64,000 nucleotides of DNA from contig NZ_MBSS01000056.1 of NCBI RefSeq assembly GCF_001695855.1, forward strand, positions 62,001 through 126,000, given 5' to 3'. Within the stretch, counting starts at the first letter, position 1; each line of letters opens with the position of its first letter. Source of the DNA: Ensifer sp. LC163 (GTDB taxonomy: Bacteria > Pseudomonadota > Alphaproteobacteria > Rhizobiales > Rhizobiaceae). The notes under the pieces are model-generated. The model had not been told where the DNA came from, searched no databases, and was given only the letters and a program-made list of their open reading frames with translations. The position numbers and the translations under genes are program-made. This document shows, piece by piece, positions 33,008 through 41,486 of this stretch.

Positions 33008-33840
33008 TGAACCCGCTTCTCGAAATCGAAAACCTGCGCGTCACCTTCCCGACGCCGCGCGGCGACCTTGAGGTCGTACGGGGCCTCTCCTTCACGCTCG
33101 GCCGCGAACGCCTCGGCATCGTCGGCGAAAGCGGTTCGGGAAAATCGATGACCGGCCGCTCGATCCTCAAGCTGGTGCGTGCACCCGGCCGGGTGACGGC
33201 AGACAGACTGGCCTTCGACGGCATCGACCTGCTGACGCGCTCCGAACGGCAGATGCGCGCCATCCGCGGCGCACGCATCTCGATGGTGATGCAGGATCCA
33301 AAATTCTCGTTGAACCCGGTGATGACGATCGGCGAACAGATCGCCGAAGCACTGCTGACGCATCAGCGTCTGCCGCGCCGCGAGGTGAGCAACCGCGTTC
33401 ACACCATGCTGGAATCGGTCCGGATCGCCGATCCCGAGCGCGTTGCCAAGCTTTACCCACATGAAGTTTCTGGTGGCATGGGCCAGCGCGTGATGATCGC
33501 GATGATGCTGATCCCGGAACCCGATCTGCTGATCGCAGACGAACCGACTTCGGCGCTCGACGTCTCGGTGCAGGCCCAGGTGCTCGACATCATCGATGAG
33601 CTGGTCAAGCGCAAGGGCATGGGCCTGATCTTCATCAGCCACGACCTCAACCTTGTTTCGAGCTACTGCGACCGCATCCTGGTAATGAACACCGGCGAGG
33701 TGGTGGAAGAGTGCAAGGCGGGCGAGTTGATGAACGCCAAGCATCCCTATACTCGCGGCCTGATCGCCTCGATCCCGCGCCTCGACGAAACCCGGAACGA
33801 GCTTCCCGTGCTCGACCGCAGCGCATGGGCAAAGAAATGA
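33007..33840 (+). CDS. Peptide-type ABC transporter ATP-binding protein, DppD-like
   Basis: A 277-residue ATPase. The start ATG 33007 overlaps the permease stop (TGATG). Walker A GESGSGKS, signature [33 protein letters not shown] and an H-loop in FISHDLNLV are all clear. It is shorter than typical DppD (about 320-330 residues), ending soon after HPYTRGLIASIP, and so lacks the C-terminal iron-sulphur/oligopeptide extension. The next ATPase gene overlaps it by 4 bp. Confidence 0.92.
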   Translation: MNPLLEIENLRVTFPTPRGDLEVVRGLSFTLGRERLGIVGESGSGKSMTGRSILKLVRAPGRVTADRLAFDGIDLLTRSERQMRAIRGARISMVMQDPKFSLNPVMTIGEQIAEALLTHQRLPRREVSNRVHTMLESVRIADPERVAKLYPHEVSGGMGQRVMIAMMLIPEPDLLIADEPTSALDVSVQAQVLDIIDELVKRKGMGLIFISHDLNLVSSYCDRILVMNTGEVVEECKAGELMNAKHPYTRGLIASIPRLDETRNELPVLDRSAWAKK

Positions 33841-34577
33841 CGGCGCTTTCTCTGAAGAACCTCGATATCTTCTACGGCGACGCGCACATCACGCACGACG
33901 TCAATCTCGAGATTGCCGATGGCGAGAGCTTTGCGCTTGTCGGTGAAAGCGGTTCCGGCAAGTCGACGGTGCTGAAGGCGATCGCCGGCCTGGCTCCCGA
34001 GTGGACCGGCGAGATCGACGTCTTCGGCAAGCGGCGTAGCCACGGCATCGACCGGGCCTTCTCCCGTCAATGCCAGATGGTGTTCCAGGACCCCTACGGC
34101 TCGCTGCATCCGCGCAAGACGGTCGACGCCACGCTCGGCGAAGCGTTGACCATCCACGGCATCGGCGATCGCAGCGCCCGCATCGAAGAGGTGATGTCCT
34201 CCGTCGGCCTCGACCGGAAATTCCGCTTCCGCTTTCCGCACCAGCTCTCCGGCGGCCAGCGTCAGCGTGTCGCCATCGCAAGGGCTCTGATGCTGAAGCC
34301 GAAGGTGCTCTTGCTCGACGAGCCCACCTCGGCGCTCGATGTGTCGGTGCAGGCCGAAATCCTCAACCTGCTCAATCGGTTGCGGCAGGAGCAGAATCTT
34401 ACCTTCCTGATGGTCACCCACAACCTGCCGGTCGTTTCCTTCCTCTGCGACCGGCTGGCCGTCATGCGGCAGGGCCGCATCGTCGAGGTGGCGGATGTCG
34501 CCGACCTCAAGCGTGGCGACCTCAAGGACCCCTATTCGCGCGAACTGATGCACATCAGCGCCGCGCACGCGAGCTAA
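33837..34577 (+). CDS. Peptide-type ABC transporter ATP-binding protein, DppF-like
   Basis: A 246-residue ATPase. ATG 33837 overlaps the previous stop (ATGA); another in-frame ATG at 33825 is possible. Walker [25 protein letters not shown] (the Q-loop form typical of DppF), [32 protein letters not shown] and VTHNLPV are intact. Like its partner it is compact, without the usual C-terminal extension. A GAF protein gene follows after 18 bp. Confidence 0.92.
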   Translation: MTALSLKNLDIFYGDAHITHDVNLEIADGESFALVGESGSGKSTVLKAIAGLAPEWTGEIDVFGKRRSHGIDRAFSRQCQMVFQDPYGSLHPRKTVDATLGEALTIHGIGDRSARIEEVMSSVGLDRKFRFRFPHQLSGGQRQRVAIARALMLKPKVLLLDEPTSALDVSVQAEILNLLNRLRQEQNLTFLMVTHNLPVVSFLCDRLAVMRQGRIVEVADVADLKRGDLKDPYSRELMHISAAHAS

Positions 34578-34595
34578 ACAACCTCCCAAGGACAT

Positions 34596-35105
34596 ATGAT
34601 GAACAGTGAACAGATCGCTGCCGCGTTGGCTGAATTCGACGCGGCGATTGCCAGGAATATCGACGCGGACGCCGTATGGGGCGCGCTTCAGACGCTTTGC
34701 CGCCAGGTGATCGGCGCCAAACTCTTCACGATCATGACCGTCGACATGGTCAACGAAGTTGCCCGTCGCGCCTATACCTCGCACCCCGAGGAATACCCGA
34801 CCTCCGGCACCAAGCCGATCCGCTACGACAGCTGGTTCGACATCGTGCACAAGGCGCATGAAACCTTCGTCGCCAATACGATTGCCGACATCTCCAAGGT
34901 GTTCGGCGACCACGAGACGATCTGGGCGCTCGGCTGCGGATCGGTCATCAACATCCCCGTCGTCGTCGGTGGCGAACTGCTCGGGACTGTGAACTGCCTC
35001 GACGTCGAACATCACTACACGCCCGAGCGCGTTGCCTTGTCCAAGCATCTTGAAATGCCGGCCAAGCTGGCCTTCCTTGCCGCCGCACGCTCGGCCAAGA
35101 ATTGA
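34596..35105 (+). CDS. GAF domain protein
   Basis: A 169-residue protein that is essentially one GAF domain. The N-terminal helix QIAAALAEFDAAIARNIDADAVWGALQTLC leads into the sheet (KLFTIMTVD), and the C-terminal half has GSVINIPVVVGGELLGTVNCLDVEHHYT. There is no output domain, so it may bind a small ligand or act as a small enzyme. It is the last gene of the peptide ABC operon, followed by a strong hairpin. Its presence next to a transporter suggests it processes or senses the imported solute; this is inference. Confidence 0.8.
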   Translation: MMNSEQIAAALAEFDAAIARNIDADAVWGALQTLCRQVIGAKLFTIMTVDMVNEVARRAYTSHPEEYPTSGTKPIRYDSWFDIVHKAHETFVANTIADISKVFGDHETIWALGCGSVINIPVVVGGELLGTVNCLDVEHHYTPERVALSKHLEMPAKLAFLAAARSAKN

Positions 35106-35113
35106 TCCATCAA

Positions 35114-35140
35114 GGCCGAGGGCTTTGATTGCCCTCGGCC
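35114..35140 (+). terminator. Strong hairpin ending the peptide ABC operon
   Basis: A perfect 10-bp stem (GGCCGAGGGC 35114-35123 with GCCCTCGGCC 35131-35140) with loop TTTGATT lies 8 bp past the GAF gene stop. It lacks a downstream T-run. The remaining about 200 bp up to the ribokinase stop contain no supported gene. Confidence 0.6.
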
Positions 35141-35343
35141 GCTGCCGCGCTGGATGAGCGGACATAGGTGGCGCCGAGCGAGCGCTTCTGAAGCCAGTCG
35201 CCCCAGGTCAAACCAATCTTCTACCGTTGAGCCTTCGCCCCTTCGCCAGGCGCAAAAGCCTGCATTTTTTGAACAGCGCTTGCCGGCGCCGACCGTTGCC
35301 TACGGCTGGATGATCGAGGAGCCGCAAGCAACGTGGCTCGTGA

Positions 35344-36276
35344 TCAGGGCTCCACTTCCAGTTCAAGCAGCGCTTCGATTTCAGCAAGCGTCGGCATGGC
35401 AGGTGCCGTGCCGCGACGGGTAACCGAGATCCCGGCCGTCGCGCAACCGAAACGCGCCGCGTCGACCGGGGCCAATCCTCGCGCCAATGCCGCCGAGAAC
35501 CCACCGACGAAGGCATCGCCCGCACCGGTCGTGTCGATCACGGGGCCGCTTGCCATCGCCGGGACGAAAACGGATTGGCTCTCGTTGTGAAGGAGAACAC
35601 CCCGTTCGCCGAGGGTGATCAGCGCCGTTCTGGCGCCCTTCTTCAGGAGCGCGTCACCCGCCCGCCGCGCGTCATCGGCCGTGGCAAGTGCAAATCCGAC
35701 CAGCGCTGCCGCCTCCGTCTCGTTCGGCACGATGTAATCGCAGAGCGGGTAAATCGTATCCGGGAAGGGTTCCGCCGGCGCCGGATTGAAGACGGTGACC
35801 ACGCCTGCCGAATGTGCGATTTCCAGCGCTCGCTGGGCGGCGGCCGGCGGCTGCTCGAGTTGCGTGACGAAGATGCGCGATCCTTCGATCGTTTCCCGCG
35901 CCGCCTCGACATCGTCGATGCCGATCGAGCCGGCCGCACCGGGATAGACGATGATCGCGTTCTCGCCATTCTGGTCGTTGACATAGATGAAGGCTGCCCC
36001 GGTCGGCAGGTCGTCCATCTGGACGATCTTCGGTGTCACGCCGGCCTCGGCATAGGTGCGAAGCGCCATGTCGCCGAAGGTATCGCGTCCGATTTTCGAG
36101 ATGAAGGTGACCTGACTGCCGGCGCGTGCCGCCGCAACCGCCTGGTTCGACCCCTTGCCGCCCGGCCCGACGGAGAAGCCGCTCCCGGTAATCGTTTCGC
36201 CGACAGCCGGCATGCGCCGCGCCAGATAGGCCGTATCGGCCACGAAGATCCCGAGGATCGAAACACCAACCTTCAT
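35344..36276 (-). CDS. rbsK: Ribokinase family sugar kinase (ribose/deoxyribose)
   Basis: A 310-residue PfkB-family kinase. The N-terminal GG substrate motif is in GPGGKGSNQAVAAAR (39-40), ATP-side NPAPAEPFPD (164-173), and the catalytic Asp is in DTTGAGDAF (D254). It would phosphorylate ribose, or deoxyribose as in DeoK enzymes. The neighbouring deoC makes a deoxyribokinase role attractive. ATG 36276 is preceded by GGGAGG. It is the last gene of the deo-like cluster, 123 bp after the mutarotase gene. Confidence 0.88.
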   Translation of the reverse strand: MKVGVSILGIFVADTAYLARRMPAVGETITGSGFSVGPGGKGSNQAVAAARAGSQVTFISKIGRDTFGDMALRTYAEAGVTPKIVQMDDLPTGAAFIYVNDQNGENAIIVYPGAAGSIGIDDVEAARETIEGSRIFVTQLEQPPAAAQRALEIAHSAGVVTVFNPAPAEPFPDTIYPLCDYIVPNETEAAALVGFALATADDARRAGDALLKKGARTALITLGERGVLLHNESQSVFVPAMASGPVIDTTGAGDAFVGGFSAALARGLAPVDAARFGCATAGISVTRRGTAPAMPTLAEIEALLELEVEP

Positions 36277-36399
36277 TCCTGCCTCCCCTGGTCACACCGC
36301 TGCGAAGGACGAAGCGAAGATCCCAGATAAATTTCTACGACTTCAAGATGTTATGACGGTCAGCTCAAGCGGCCGATGCGCAGACTGACGTTCGGTCAG

Positions 36400-36855
36400 C
36401 TAGGCCGTTTCGGGCGGAATGACGCCCTTGGTCAAGACGAAGCAGCCATAAAAGCGCGTCTCGCCGGTGGTAATGACGCAATAGGCCTTCTTGGCTTCCT
36501 CATAAAAGGCGAAGCGTTCGATGCCGTACATCGGTGCGGGCTTGCCCTCGGCGCGATCGATTTCGGCTTGGACCTCCTGTTGGACATCAGGAATTTCGCT
36601 GGGCGCCCCCATGATCTCCATGCGCCCGACTGACGGCTGCAACGGCGTGTCGAGCGGCAGGACAGACAGGACCGCCTTCACGGCACGCGCAGCAGATACA
36701 TTGTCAATCCGCAAGAGCTTGCCGAGCGTGGTCTGTCTGGCGATCGCATCGGATGGGAAGTTGGTGTCGGAAATGACCAGCGTATCACCGTGCCCCATGG
36801 AACGAAGCGCGTGCAAAACATCGGCATTGAGCGCCGGGTCGAGATTTTTCAGCAT
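36400..36855 (-). CDS. RbsD/FucU family sugar mutarotase
   Basis: A 151-residue protein that interconverts sugar anomers before phosphorylation. The family motif MGHGDTLVISDTNFPS (20-35, with H22 and D30) is clear, and the C-terminal YGCFVLTKGVIPP is standard. The start is ATG 36855 (MLKNLDPALN); 16 further codons upstream do not fit the family. It looks closer to FucU than to E. coli RbsD by the GHGD-ANFP-like motif, but substrate is probably ribose or deoxyribose from context. Its leader contains a 10-bp inverted repeat. Confidence 0.88.
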   Translation of the reverse strand: MLKNLDPALNADVLHALRSMGHGDTLVISDTNFPSDAIARQTTLGKLLRIDNVSAARAVKAVLSVLPLDTPLQPSVGRMEIMGAPSEIPDVQQEVQAEIDRAEGKPAPMYGIERFAFYEEAKKAYCVITTGETRFYGCFVLTKGVIPPETA

Positions 36856-36905
36856 GGCAATCCTCCTCCAGGCACCGCTCGCATGCTCCCGAGTGGCGCG
36901 CAACC

Positions 36906-36930
36906 GCGTGACGCCAAGTCGGCGTCACGC
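36906..36930. repeat. Inverted repeat in the mutarotase leader
   Basis: GCGTGACGCC (36906-36915), a 5-nt spacer and GGCGTCACGC (36921-36930) are perfectly complementary. It lies 51 bp upstream of the mutarotase start in the 149-bp gap after the aldehyde dehydrogenase gene. No T-run follows, so it may be an operator or an mRNA hairpin. Confidence 0.45.
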
Positions 36931-37004
36931 TCTCCCAAATCTGCTGCTGCAACCGCACAGTCTCATTCTCGGGCCGGCTCACCCCGCCCCGAGATGGGGA
37001 TCCC

Positions 37005-39398
37005 TTACTCGCCGTAAGGGATCCAGATGTTTTTGACGTCGGTGGCACGGCGCAGATAGGCTTGCCCCTCTGCCGCCGAGCGATCGAACCAATCGGTCGC
37101 CTTACCATAGTCGACGAAGGTCCGCTTCAGGTTGCCAGCCGAGAGCTTTTCGACCACTGTCGAAAGCTCCTGCGTGCCGAAGGCCCAGAGCGCGTCGACG
37201 TCGTTGTGGCTTGCCAGCGCTTTTGCCAGTTCCATCGCCGAGCCCGTGACGATGTTGACGACCCCGGCTGGAACGTCCGATGTCTCGAGGATCGAATAGA
37301 AGTCCGTCGCCGCCAGCGGGTGCTGTTCGCTTGGAACGGCGACCACACGGTTGCCGGTGGCGATCAATGGCGCCACGAGGCTGATGAAGCCGAGCAGCGG
37401 CGCTTCCGTCGGGCAGACGACCCCGACGACACCGATCGCTTCGGGCATGGCGAGAGCCACGCCGCGCAGCGGCGGCTGATGGACCACGCCTTCGTACTTG
37501 TCGGCCCAGGCGCCGTAGCTGAAGAGCCGGGCGATCGACGCCTCGACCTCCGCCTTCGCGTTAGCTGCCGATGCGCCGGTCATCGCGACGATACGGTCTG
37601 CGAATTCATCGGGCCGGCCGCTCAGGTTTTCGGCGATGTAATAGAGGATCTGCGCCCGATTGTGCGACGTCGCCGACGCCCAACCGGAAGCGGCGTGGGC
37701 GGCAACCACGGCGTTGCGGATATCCTTGCGGTTGCCTTCGCCGACCTCGCCGATCACCTTGCCCTTCGGGGAGAGAACGGCACGCGAATAGTTGCCATCC
37801 GGACGCGCCTGCTTGCCACCGATGAAAAGCTTGGCCGTGCGGTCGAGCGACGGCAGCGAGAAATCGCCTGACGCCTGCTTCAACGCGGGCTCTGCTGGTG
37901 CTGCGCGCAGCTTGCGACCCACCCAGGCCTTGGGCTTCAGATATTCGTAGCAGCCTTCGCGGCCGCCCTCGCGGCCGAAACCGGATTCACGCTTGCCGCC
38001 GAAACCAGCCGCAGCATCGAAAAGATTGGTGGCATTGACCCAGACGACGCCGGCCGCAAGCTTGGCTGCCACGTGCAGCGCCAGGCCGATCGTTTCGCTC
38101 CACACGCTTGCGGCCAGGCCGTAGCGCGAATGGTTGGCGAGCTGGATTGCCTCTTCCGGCGTGCGGAAGGTCATCGACACGGCAACAGGGCCGAAGATTT
38201 CCTCGGTCGCGACGATCGATGTCGGCTGGACGTTGGTGAGCAAGGTCGGCGGGTAGAAGCTGCCGCCCTTCGGCAGCTCGATCTTCGGCTGGTGAAGCTT
38301 GGCACCTTCGGCGATGCCCTTGGCGACCAGGCTCTCGATGCGCTGCAGTTGAACTGGGGCGACGATCGCCGCCATGTCGATCGCCTTGTCGAGCGGGTGG
38401 CCGACACGCAGGGTTTGCATGCGCCGTGTCAGGCGCTCATAGAAGAGCGGCGCGACACCTTCCTGCACCAGAAGCCGCGAACCGGCGCAGCAGACCTGTC
38501 CCTGGTTGAACCAGATCGCGTCCACCACACCCTCGACCGCGCCGTCGATATCGGCATCATCGAAGACGATGAACGGCGACTTGCCGCCGAGCTCGAGCGT
38601 CAGCGATTTGCCGGTGCCCGCGGTCTTTTCCCGGATCAGGCGACCGACTTCCGTCGAGCCGGTGAAGGCGATCTTGTCGATATCCGTATGCTCGACGATC
38701 AGCGCGCCGGTTTCGCCCTCGCCGGTCACGACGTTCAGCACGCCCGCCGGCAGTCCGGCGGCGGAGGCAAGTTCGGCAAACAGCAACGCCGTCAGCGGCG
38801 TGAACTCGGCCGGCTTGAGGATGACCGTGTTGCCCAGCGCCAAGGCCGGCGCCACCTTCCAGGCGAGCATCAGGAACGGAAAATTCCAGGGAATGACCTG
38901 GCCGACGACGCCAACCGGGACCTGATCGGCAAACTCGGTTTCCTGCAGCTGCGCCCAGCCGGCATGATGGTAGAAGTGGCGCGCCGCCAGCGGGATGTCG
39001 ATATCGCGTGTCTCGCGGATCGGCTTGCCATTGTCGATCGCTTCGACGACCGCGATCAGGCGCGCATGGCGCTGGATCATGCGGGCAAGGGCATAGAGGT
39101 GGCGGGCACGGGCATGGCCCGGCAGCTTGGCCCAGGACCCTTGCGCCTTTCGTGCGGCGACGACCGCATCATCCACGTCCTTCGCGCCGCCGAGTGCGAC
39201 CTTCGCCAGAAGCGCACCGGTTGCGGGCTCAAAGGTCTCGAAGGTCTTGCCGGAGGACGACGCAACAAAAGCGCCGTTGATGAAGTGGCCGAACTCGCCC
39301 TTGTGGCGCGCCAGCCACTGGCGGGCCTCGGCATCGGCTTCCGGCGCGGGACCATAGGACATTTCGTCAAAATACCTTGCGACTGTCATCGGGATCAT
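37005..39398 (-). CDS. Two-domain aldehyde dehydrogenase with degenerate second domain
   Basis: A 797-residue protein. The first about 500 residues are a complete aldehyde dehydrogenase: PWNFP (near 168-174), KPAEFTP, LELGGKSP with the catalytic Glu (about 269) and FNQGQVCCAG with the catalytic Cys (about 303). The last about 280 residues repeat the N-terminal half of the fold (LFIGGKQARPDG..., AIGVVGVVCPTEAPLLGF) but stop before any catalytic Cys. The layout recalls ALDH16-type proteins. ATG 39398 overlaps the deoC stop (ATGA); ATG 39389 is an alternative. It would oxidise acetaldehyde made by DeoC, by context. Confidence 0.9.
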   Translation of the reverse strand: MIPMTVARYFDEMSYGPAPEADAEARQWLARHKGEFGHFINGAFVASSSGKTFETFEPATGALLAKVALGGAKDVDDAVVAARKAQGSWAKLPGHARARHLYALARMIQRHARLIAVVEAIDNGKPIRETRDIDIPLAARHFYHHAGWAQLQETEFADQVPVGVVGQVIPWNFPFLMLAWKVAPALALGNTVILKPAEFTPLTALLFAELASAAGLPAGVLNVVTGEGETGALIVEHTDIDKIAFTGSTEVGRLIREKTAGTGKSLTLELGGKSPFIVFDDADIDGAVEGVVDAIWFNQGQVCCAGSRLLVQEGVAPLFYERLTRRMQTLRVGHPLDKAIDMAAIVAPVQLQRIESLVAKGIAEGAKLHQPKIELPKGGSFYPPTLLTNVQPTSIVATEEIFGPVAVSMTFRTPEEAIQLANHSRYGLAASVWSETIGLALHVAAKLAAGVVWVNATNLFDAAAGFGGKRESGFGREGGREGCYEYLKPKAWVGRKLRAAPAEPALKQASGDFSLPSLDRTAKLFIGGKQARPDGNYSRAVLSPKGKVIGEVGEGNRKDIRNAVVAAHAASGWASATSHNRAQILYYIAENLSGRPDEFADRIVAMTGASAANAKAEVEASIARLFSYGAWADKYEGVVHQPPLRGVALAMPEAIGVVGVVCPTEAPLLGFISLVAPLIATGNRVVAVPSEQHPLAATDFYSILETSDVPAGVVNIVTGSAMELAKALASHNDVDALWAFGTQELSTVVEKLSAGNLKRTFVDYGKATDWFDRSAAEGQAYLRRATDVKNIWIPYGE

Positions 39399-40435
39399 CC
39401 AATCGGGTGTCGGTTGAGGGCCGAGTAGGCGCCGGTCACGTGATGCTCCAGCTGGCGCTCGATATCGCCGAGCAGGCTCGATGCGCCGATGCGGAAAAGA
39501 TCCGGCTCCAGCCACTCGCGACCGAGTTCGTCCTTCATCAGGAACTGGTAGTTGAGGATATCCTTGGCGGCGGAAATGCCGCCGGCCGGCTTGTAGCCAA
39601 CCTTGATGCCCGTGCGCTCCTGATAGGCGCGGATCATGCGCAGCATGACCAGCGTCACCAGCAGGGTGGCGTTGACGCCTTCCTTGCCGGTAGAAGTCTT
39701 GATGAAATCGGCGCCCGCCATCATGCAGACGAGCGAGGCGCGGGCAACGTTGCGCAGCGTCTTCAGGTCGCCGGTTGCCAGGATCGCCTTGACATGGGCA
39801 TCACCGCAGGCGGCGCGGAAATCGCGCATCTCGTCATAGAGCGCCTGCCAATTGCCGGTCAGCACATGTTCACGGGTGATGACGATATCGATTTCCCTGG
39901 CGCCGTCGGCAACCGAAGCCTCGATTTCGCGCAGCTTGACGTCGTGCGGAATGAGACCGGCAGGAAAGCCGGTGGATACGGCAGCGACCGGAATGCCCGA
40001 GCCTTCAAGCGCTTCGACAGCGGTCGAAACGAAACGGTGATAGACACAGATGGCACCGGTGGTGATACCGCGATTGCCCATGCCAAGCGCATCGAGAATG
40101 TCCTGGCGCACCGGCTGGCGCGCCTTGGCGCAAAGCCGCTTGACGCGTTCCGTCGTGTCGTCGCCGTTCAGCGTCGTCAGGTCGATACAGGTCACGGCCT
40201 TCAGAAGCCAGGCGGCCTGTGCGTCCTTCTTCACCGTCCGGCGACCAGGCAGCGTCGAGACGCGCCGTTCGGCAGCCGACAGATTGACACGCTGGTCGAC
40301 GACCCAGCCGAGATCGAGTTCCGTGCCGTCGTTGCGCGGCCAGTTGTGGCCCGAGGCCACCGGTGCCACGGCTTTCGTGGTCACATTCTTCACAGCAAGG
40401 TCTTCCAAGCGATTGCTCCTCGAACTCCCTGACAT
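39395..40435 (-). CDS. deoC: Deoxyribose-phosphate aldolase
   Basis: A 346-residue class I aldolase, splitting 2-deoxyribose-5-phosphate into glyceraldehyde-3-phosphate and acetaldehyde. The Schiff-base lysine is in GADFIKTSTGK (K246), with the partner lysine in GYKPAGGI (K282) and Asp in EIDIVIT (D183). It is longer than E. coli DeoC (259), with about 75 extra N-terminal residues, like many proteobacterial forms. An in-frame TTG at 40408 with AGGAG 7 bp upstream is a good alternative start. A promoter with a 17-bp spacer and direct repeats lies upstream. Confidence 0.93.
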   Translation of the reverse strand: MSGSSRSNRLEDLAVKNVTTKAVAPVASGHNWPRNDGTELDLGWVVDQRVNLSAAERRVSTLPGRRTVKKDAQAAWLLKAVTCIDLTTLNGDDTTERVKRLCAKARQPVRQDILDALGMGNRGITTGAICVYHRFVSTAVEALEGSGIPVAAVSTGFPAGLIPHDVKLREIEASVADGAREIDIVITREHVLTGNWQALYDEMRDFRAACGDAHVKAILATGDLKTLRNVARASLVCMMAGADFIKTSTGKEGVNATLLVTLVMLRMIRAYQERTGIKVGYKPAGGISAAKDILNYQFLMKDELGREWLEPDLFRIGASSLLGDIERQLEHHVTGAYSALNRHPIG

Positions 40436-40481
40436 CGCGGCACGATAGCACGGGACAAATCCGTATCGGCGGCGATTCTCA

Positions 40482-40511
40482 TTTTGTTATTTTTCTATCT
40501 ATTTTTTGTTA
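40482..40511. promoter_or_regulatory. Putative DeoR-type operator, paired direct repeats
   Basis: TTTTGTTA occurs at 40482-40489 and again at 40504-40511, start to start 22 bp (two helical turns), immediately downstream of the deoC -10 element. DeoR-family repressors commonly use spaced repeats. A related octamer, TTTTGTGA, lies upstream of the regulator gene (minus strand, 41393-41400). Confidence 0.5.
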
Positions 40512-40539
40512 GCATTCCACCAAAAGCAGACAGTGTCAA
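40511..40539 (-). promoter_or_regulatory. Predicted housekeeping promoter of deoC
   Basis: On the minus strand, TTGACA (40534-40539), a 17-bp spacer and AATGCT (40511-40516) form a good -35/-10 pair. It lies 76 bp upstream of the deoC ATG and overlaps the operator repeats at its downstream edge. Confidence 0.5.
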
Positions 40540-40586
40540 GCGACGCTGACACCTTTCGATAAATCCTGGGATGCTTGGCAGAGGAG

Positions 40587-41318
40587 TCAGATCGCTGGAA
40601 CGAGCGTGTCGCCGTCCTCGGTGATCACCGAGCGAAAGACGTTCATCGGCGCAAAGAAGGCCGGTTTCAGCTTGCCGATCTTGCTTAGGTCGACCACGAG
40701 GTAGTTTTCGCGTGCAAGCGAGATCACCTTCTGCTTCACCGCCACCTCGTGAAAATGCACGCAGGTTGCACCGCGCCCAGGGTCCACGCCGGCGGCGGAG
40801 AGAAAGGCAACATTGATCCCAAGTGAATCGAGCGTTTCAAGCCCCGAATTCCCAGAGAACGACGCCGACGCGGGATGATAGACACCGCCGAGCATGACAA
40901 TGCGGACGTTTGGTTTTCGCGTCAGCCTGTCAGCGACATTGAGCGAGTAACACACTGCAGTAATTGAATAATTGTCCGGAATGAGATCGACCAGATATTC
41001 TAGCGTCGTGCCGCAATCGATAAAGATCGTTTCGTCCGGGCGGATATGCTGCGCTGCATGGACACAGGCCTCGCGCTTGGCCGCCGCATGACTATCGGCC
41101 TCACGCGCCAGTTCATAGGGCATGTCGCCGTCGATTTCGCCTGATGGCACGATGTGGCCACCGAGGAAGGTGAATTGCCCCGGATTATCGGCGACGTCCC
41201 GCCGGATGGTCATCTCGGAAACCCCGAGCAAGGCTGCTGCATCGCGCAGATGAAGAACGCGACGGCCGGAGAGCGCGTCGGCGAGCTGAATGATGCGGGC
41301 TGTTTTGCGGCTGGCCAT
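40587..41318 (-). CDS. DeoR family transcriptional regulator
   Basis: A 243-residue regulator. The helix-turn-helix is RVLHLRDAAALLGVSEMTIRRDVA (about 20-43). The effector domain has the DeoR hallmark FIDCGTTLEYLVDLIP (about 104-119) and the SAAGVDPGRGATC loop. Effectors in this family are sugar phosphates; deoxyribose-5-phosphate is likely here. It is the first gene of the deo-like cluster, separated from deoC by 151 bp that contains a dedicated promoter. Confidence 0.9.
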   Translation of the reverse strand: MASRKTARIIQLADALSGRRVLHLRDAAALLGVSEMTIRRDVADNPGQFTFLGGHIVPSGEIDGDMPYELAREADSHAAAKREACVHAAQHIRPDETIFIDCGTTLEYLVDLIPDNYSITAVCYSLNVADRLTRKPNVRIVMLGGVYHPASASFSGNSGLETLDSLGINVAFLSAAGVDPGRGATCVHFHEVAVKQKVISLARENYLVVDLSKIGKLKPAFFAPMNVFRSVITEDGDTLVPAI

Positions 41319-41379
41319 GATCGTTCCGTCTGCATGGTCGTTCGAGCCAACGCATCACAGCGGAGATGGCTGAACATTG

Positions 41380-41399
41380 TTTGTGACAAATATCACAAA
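41380..41399. promoter_or_regulatory. Perfect palindrome upstream of the deoR-type gene
   Basis: TTTGTGA (41380-41386), a 6-bp spacer and TCACAAA (41393-41399) form a perfect inverted repeat 62 bp upstream of the regulator start. It matches the E. coli CRP consensus TGTGA-N6-TCACA, but also contains TTTTGTGA, similar to the TTTTGTTA repeats at deoC, so autoregulation is an alternative reading. Confidence 0.5.
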
Positions 41400-41486
41400 A
41401 AGGCGATGAACAGCAAGCAGCTTCACAAGCTCGGCAAGACGGGAGACGGCGGCTGCAACGAATGCCTCCGCCGTCCATTGCTTTCG

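Noticed and set aside
36906-36930. Treating the inverted repeat as a terminator of the aldehyde dehydrogenase gene
   Set aside because: No T-run follows in the direction of transcription and it sits close to the next gene.
41380-41399. Reading the palindrome as a rhizobial Clr (CRP-like) site
   Set aside because: It fits the enteric TGTGA-N6-TCACA form rather than the pattern I recall for Clr; similarity to the deoC repeats makes a DeoR site at least as likely.
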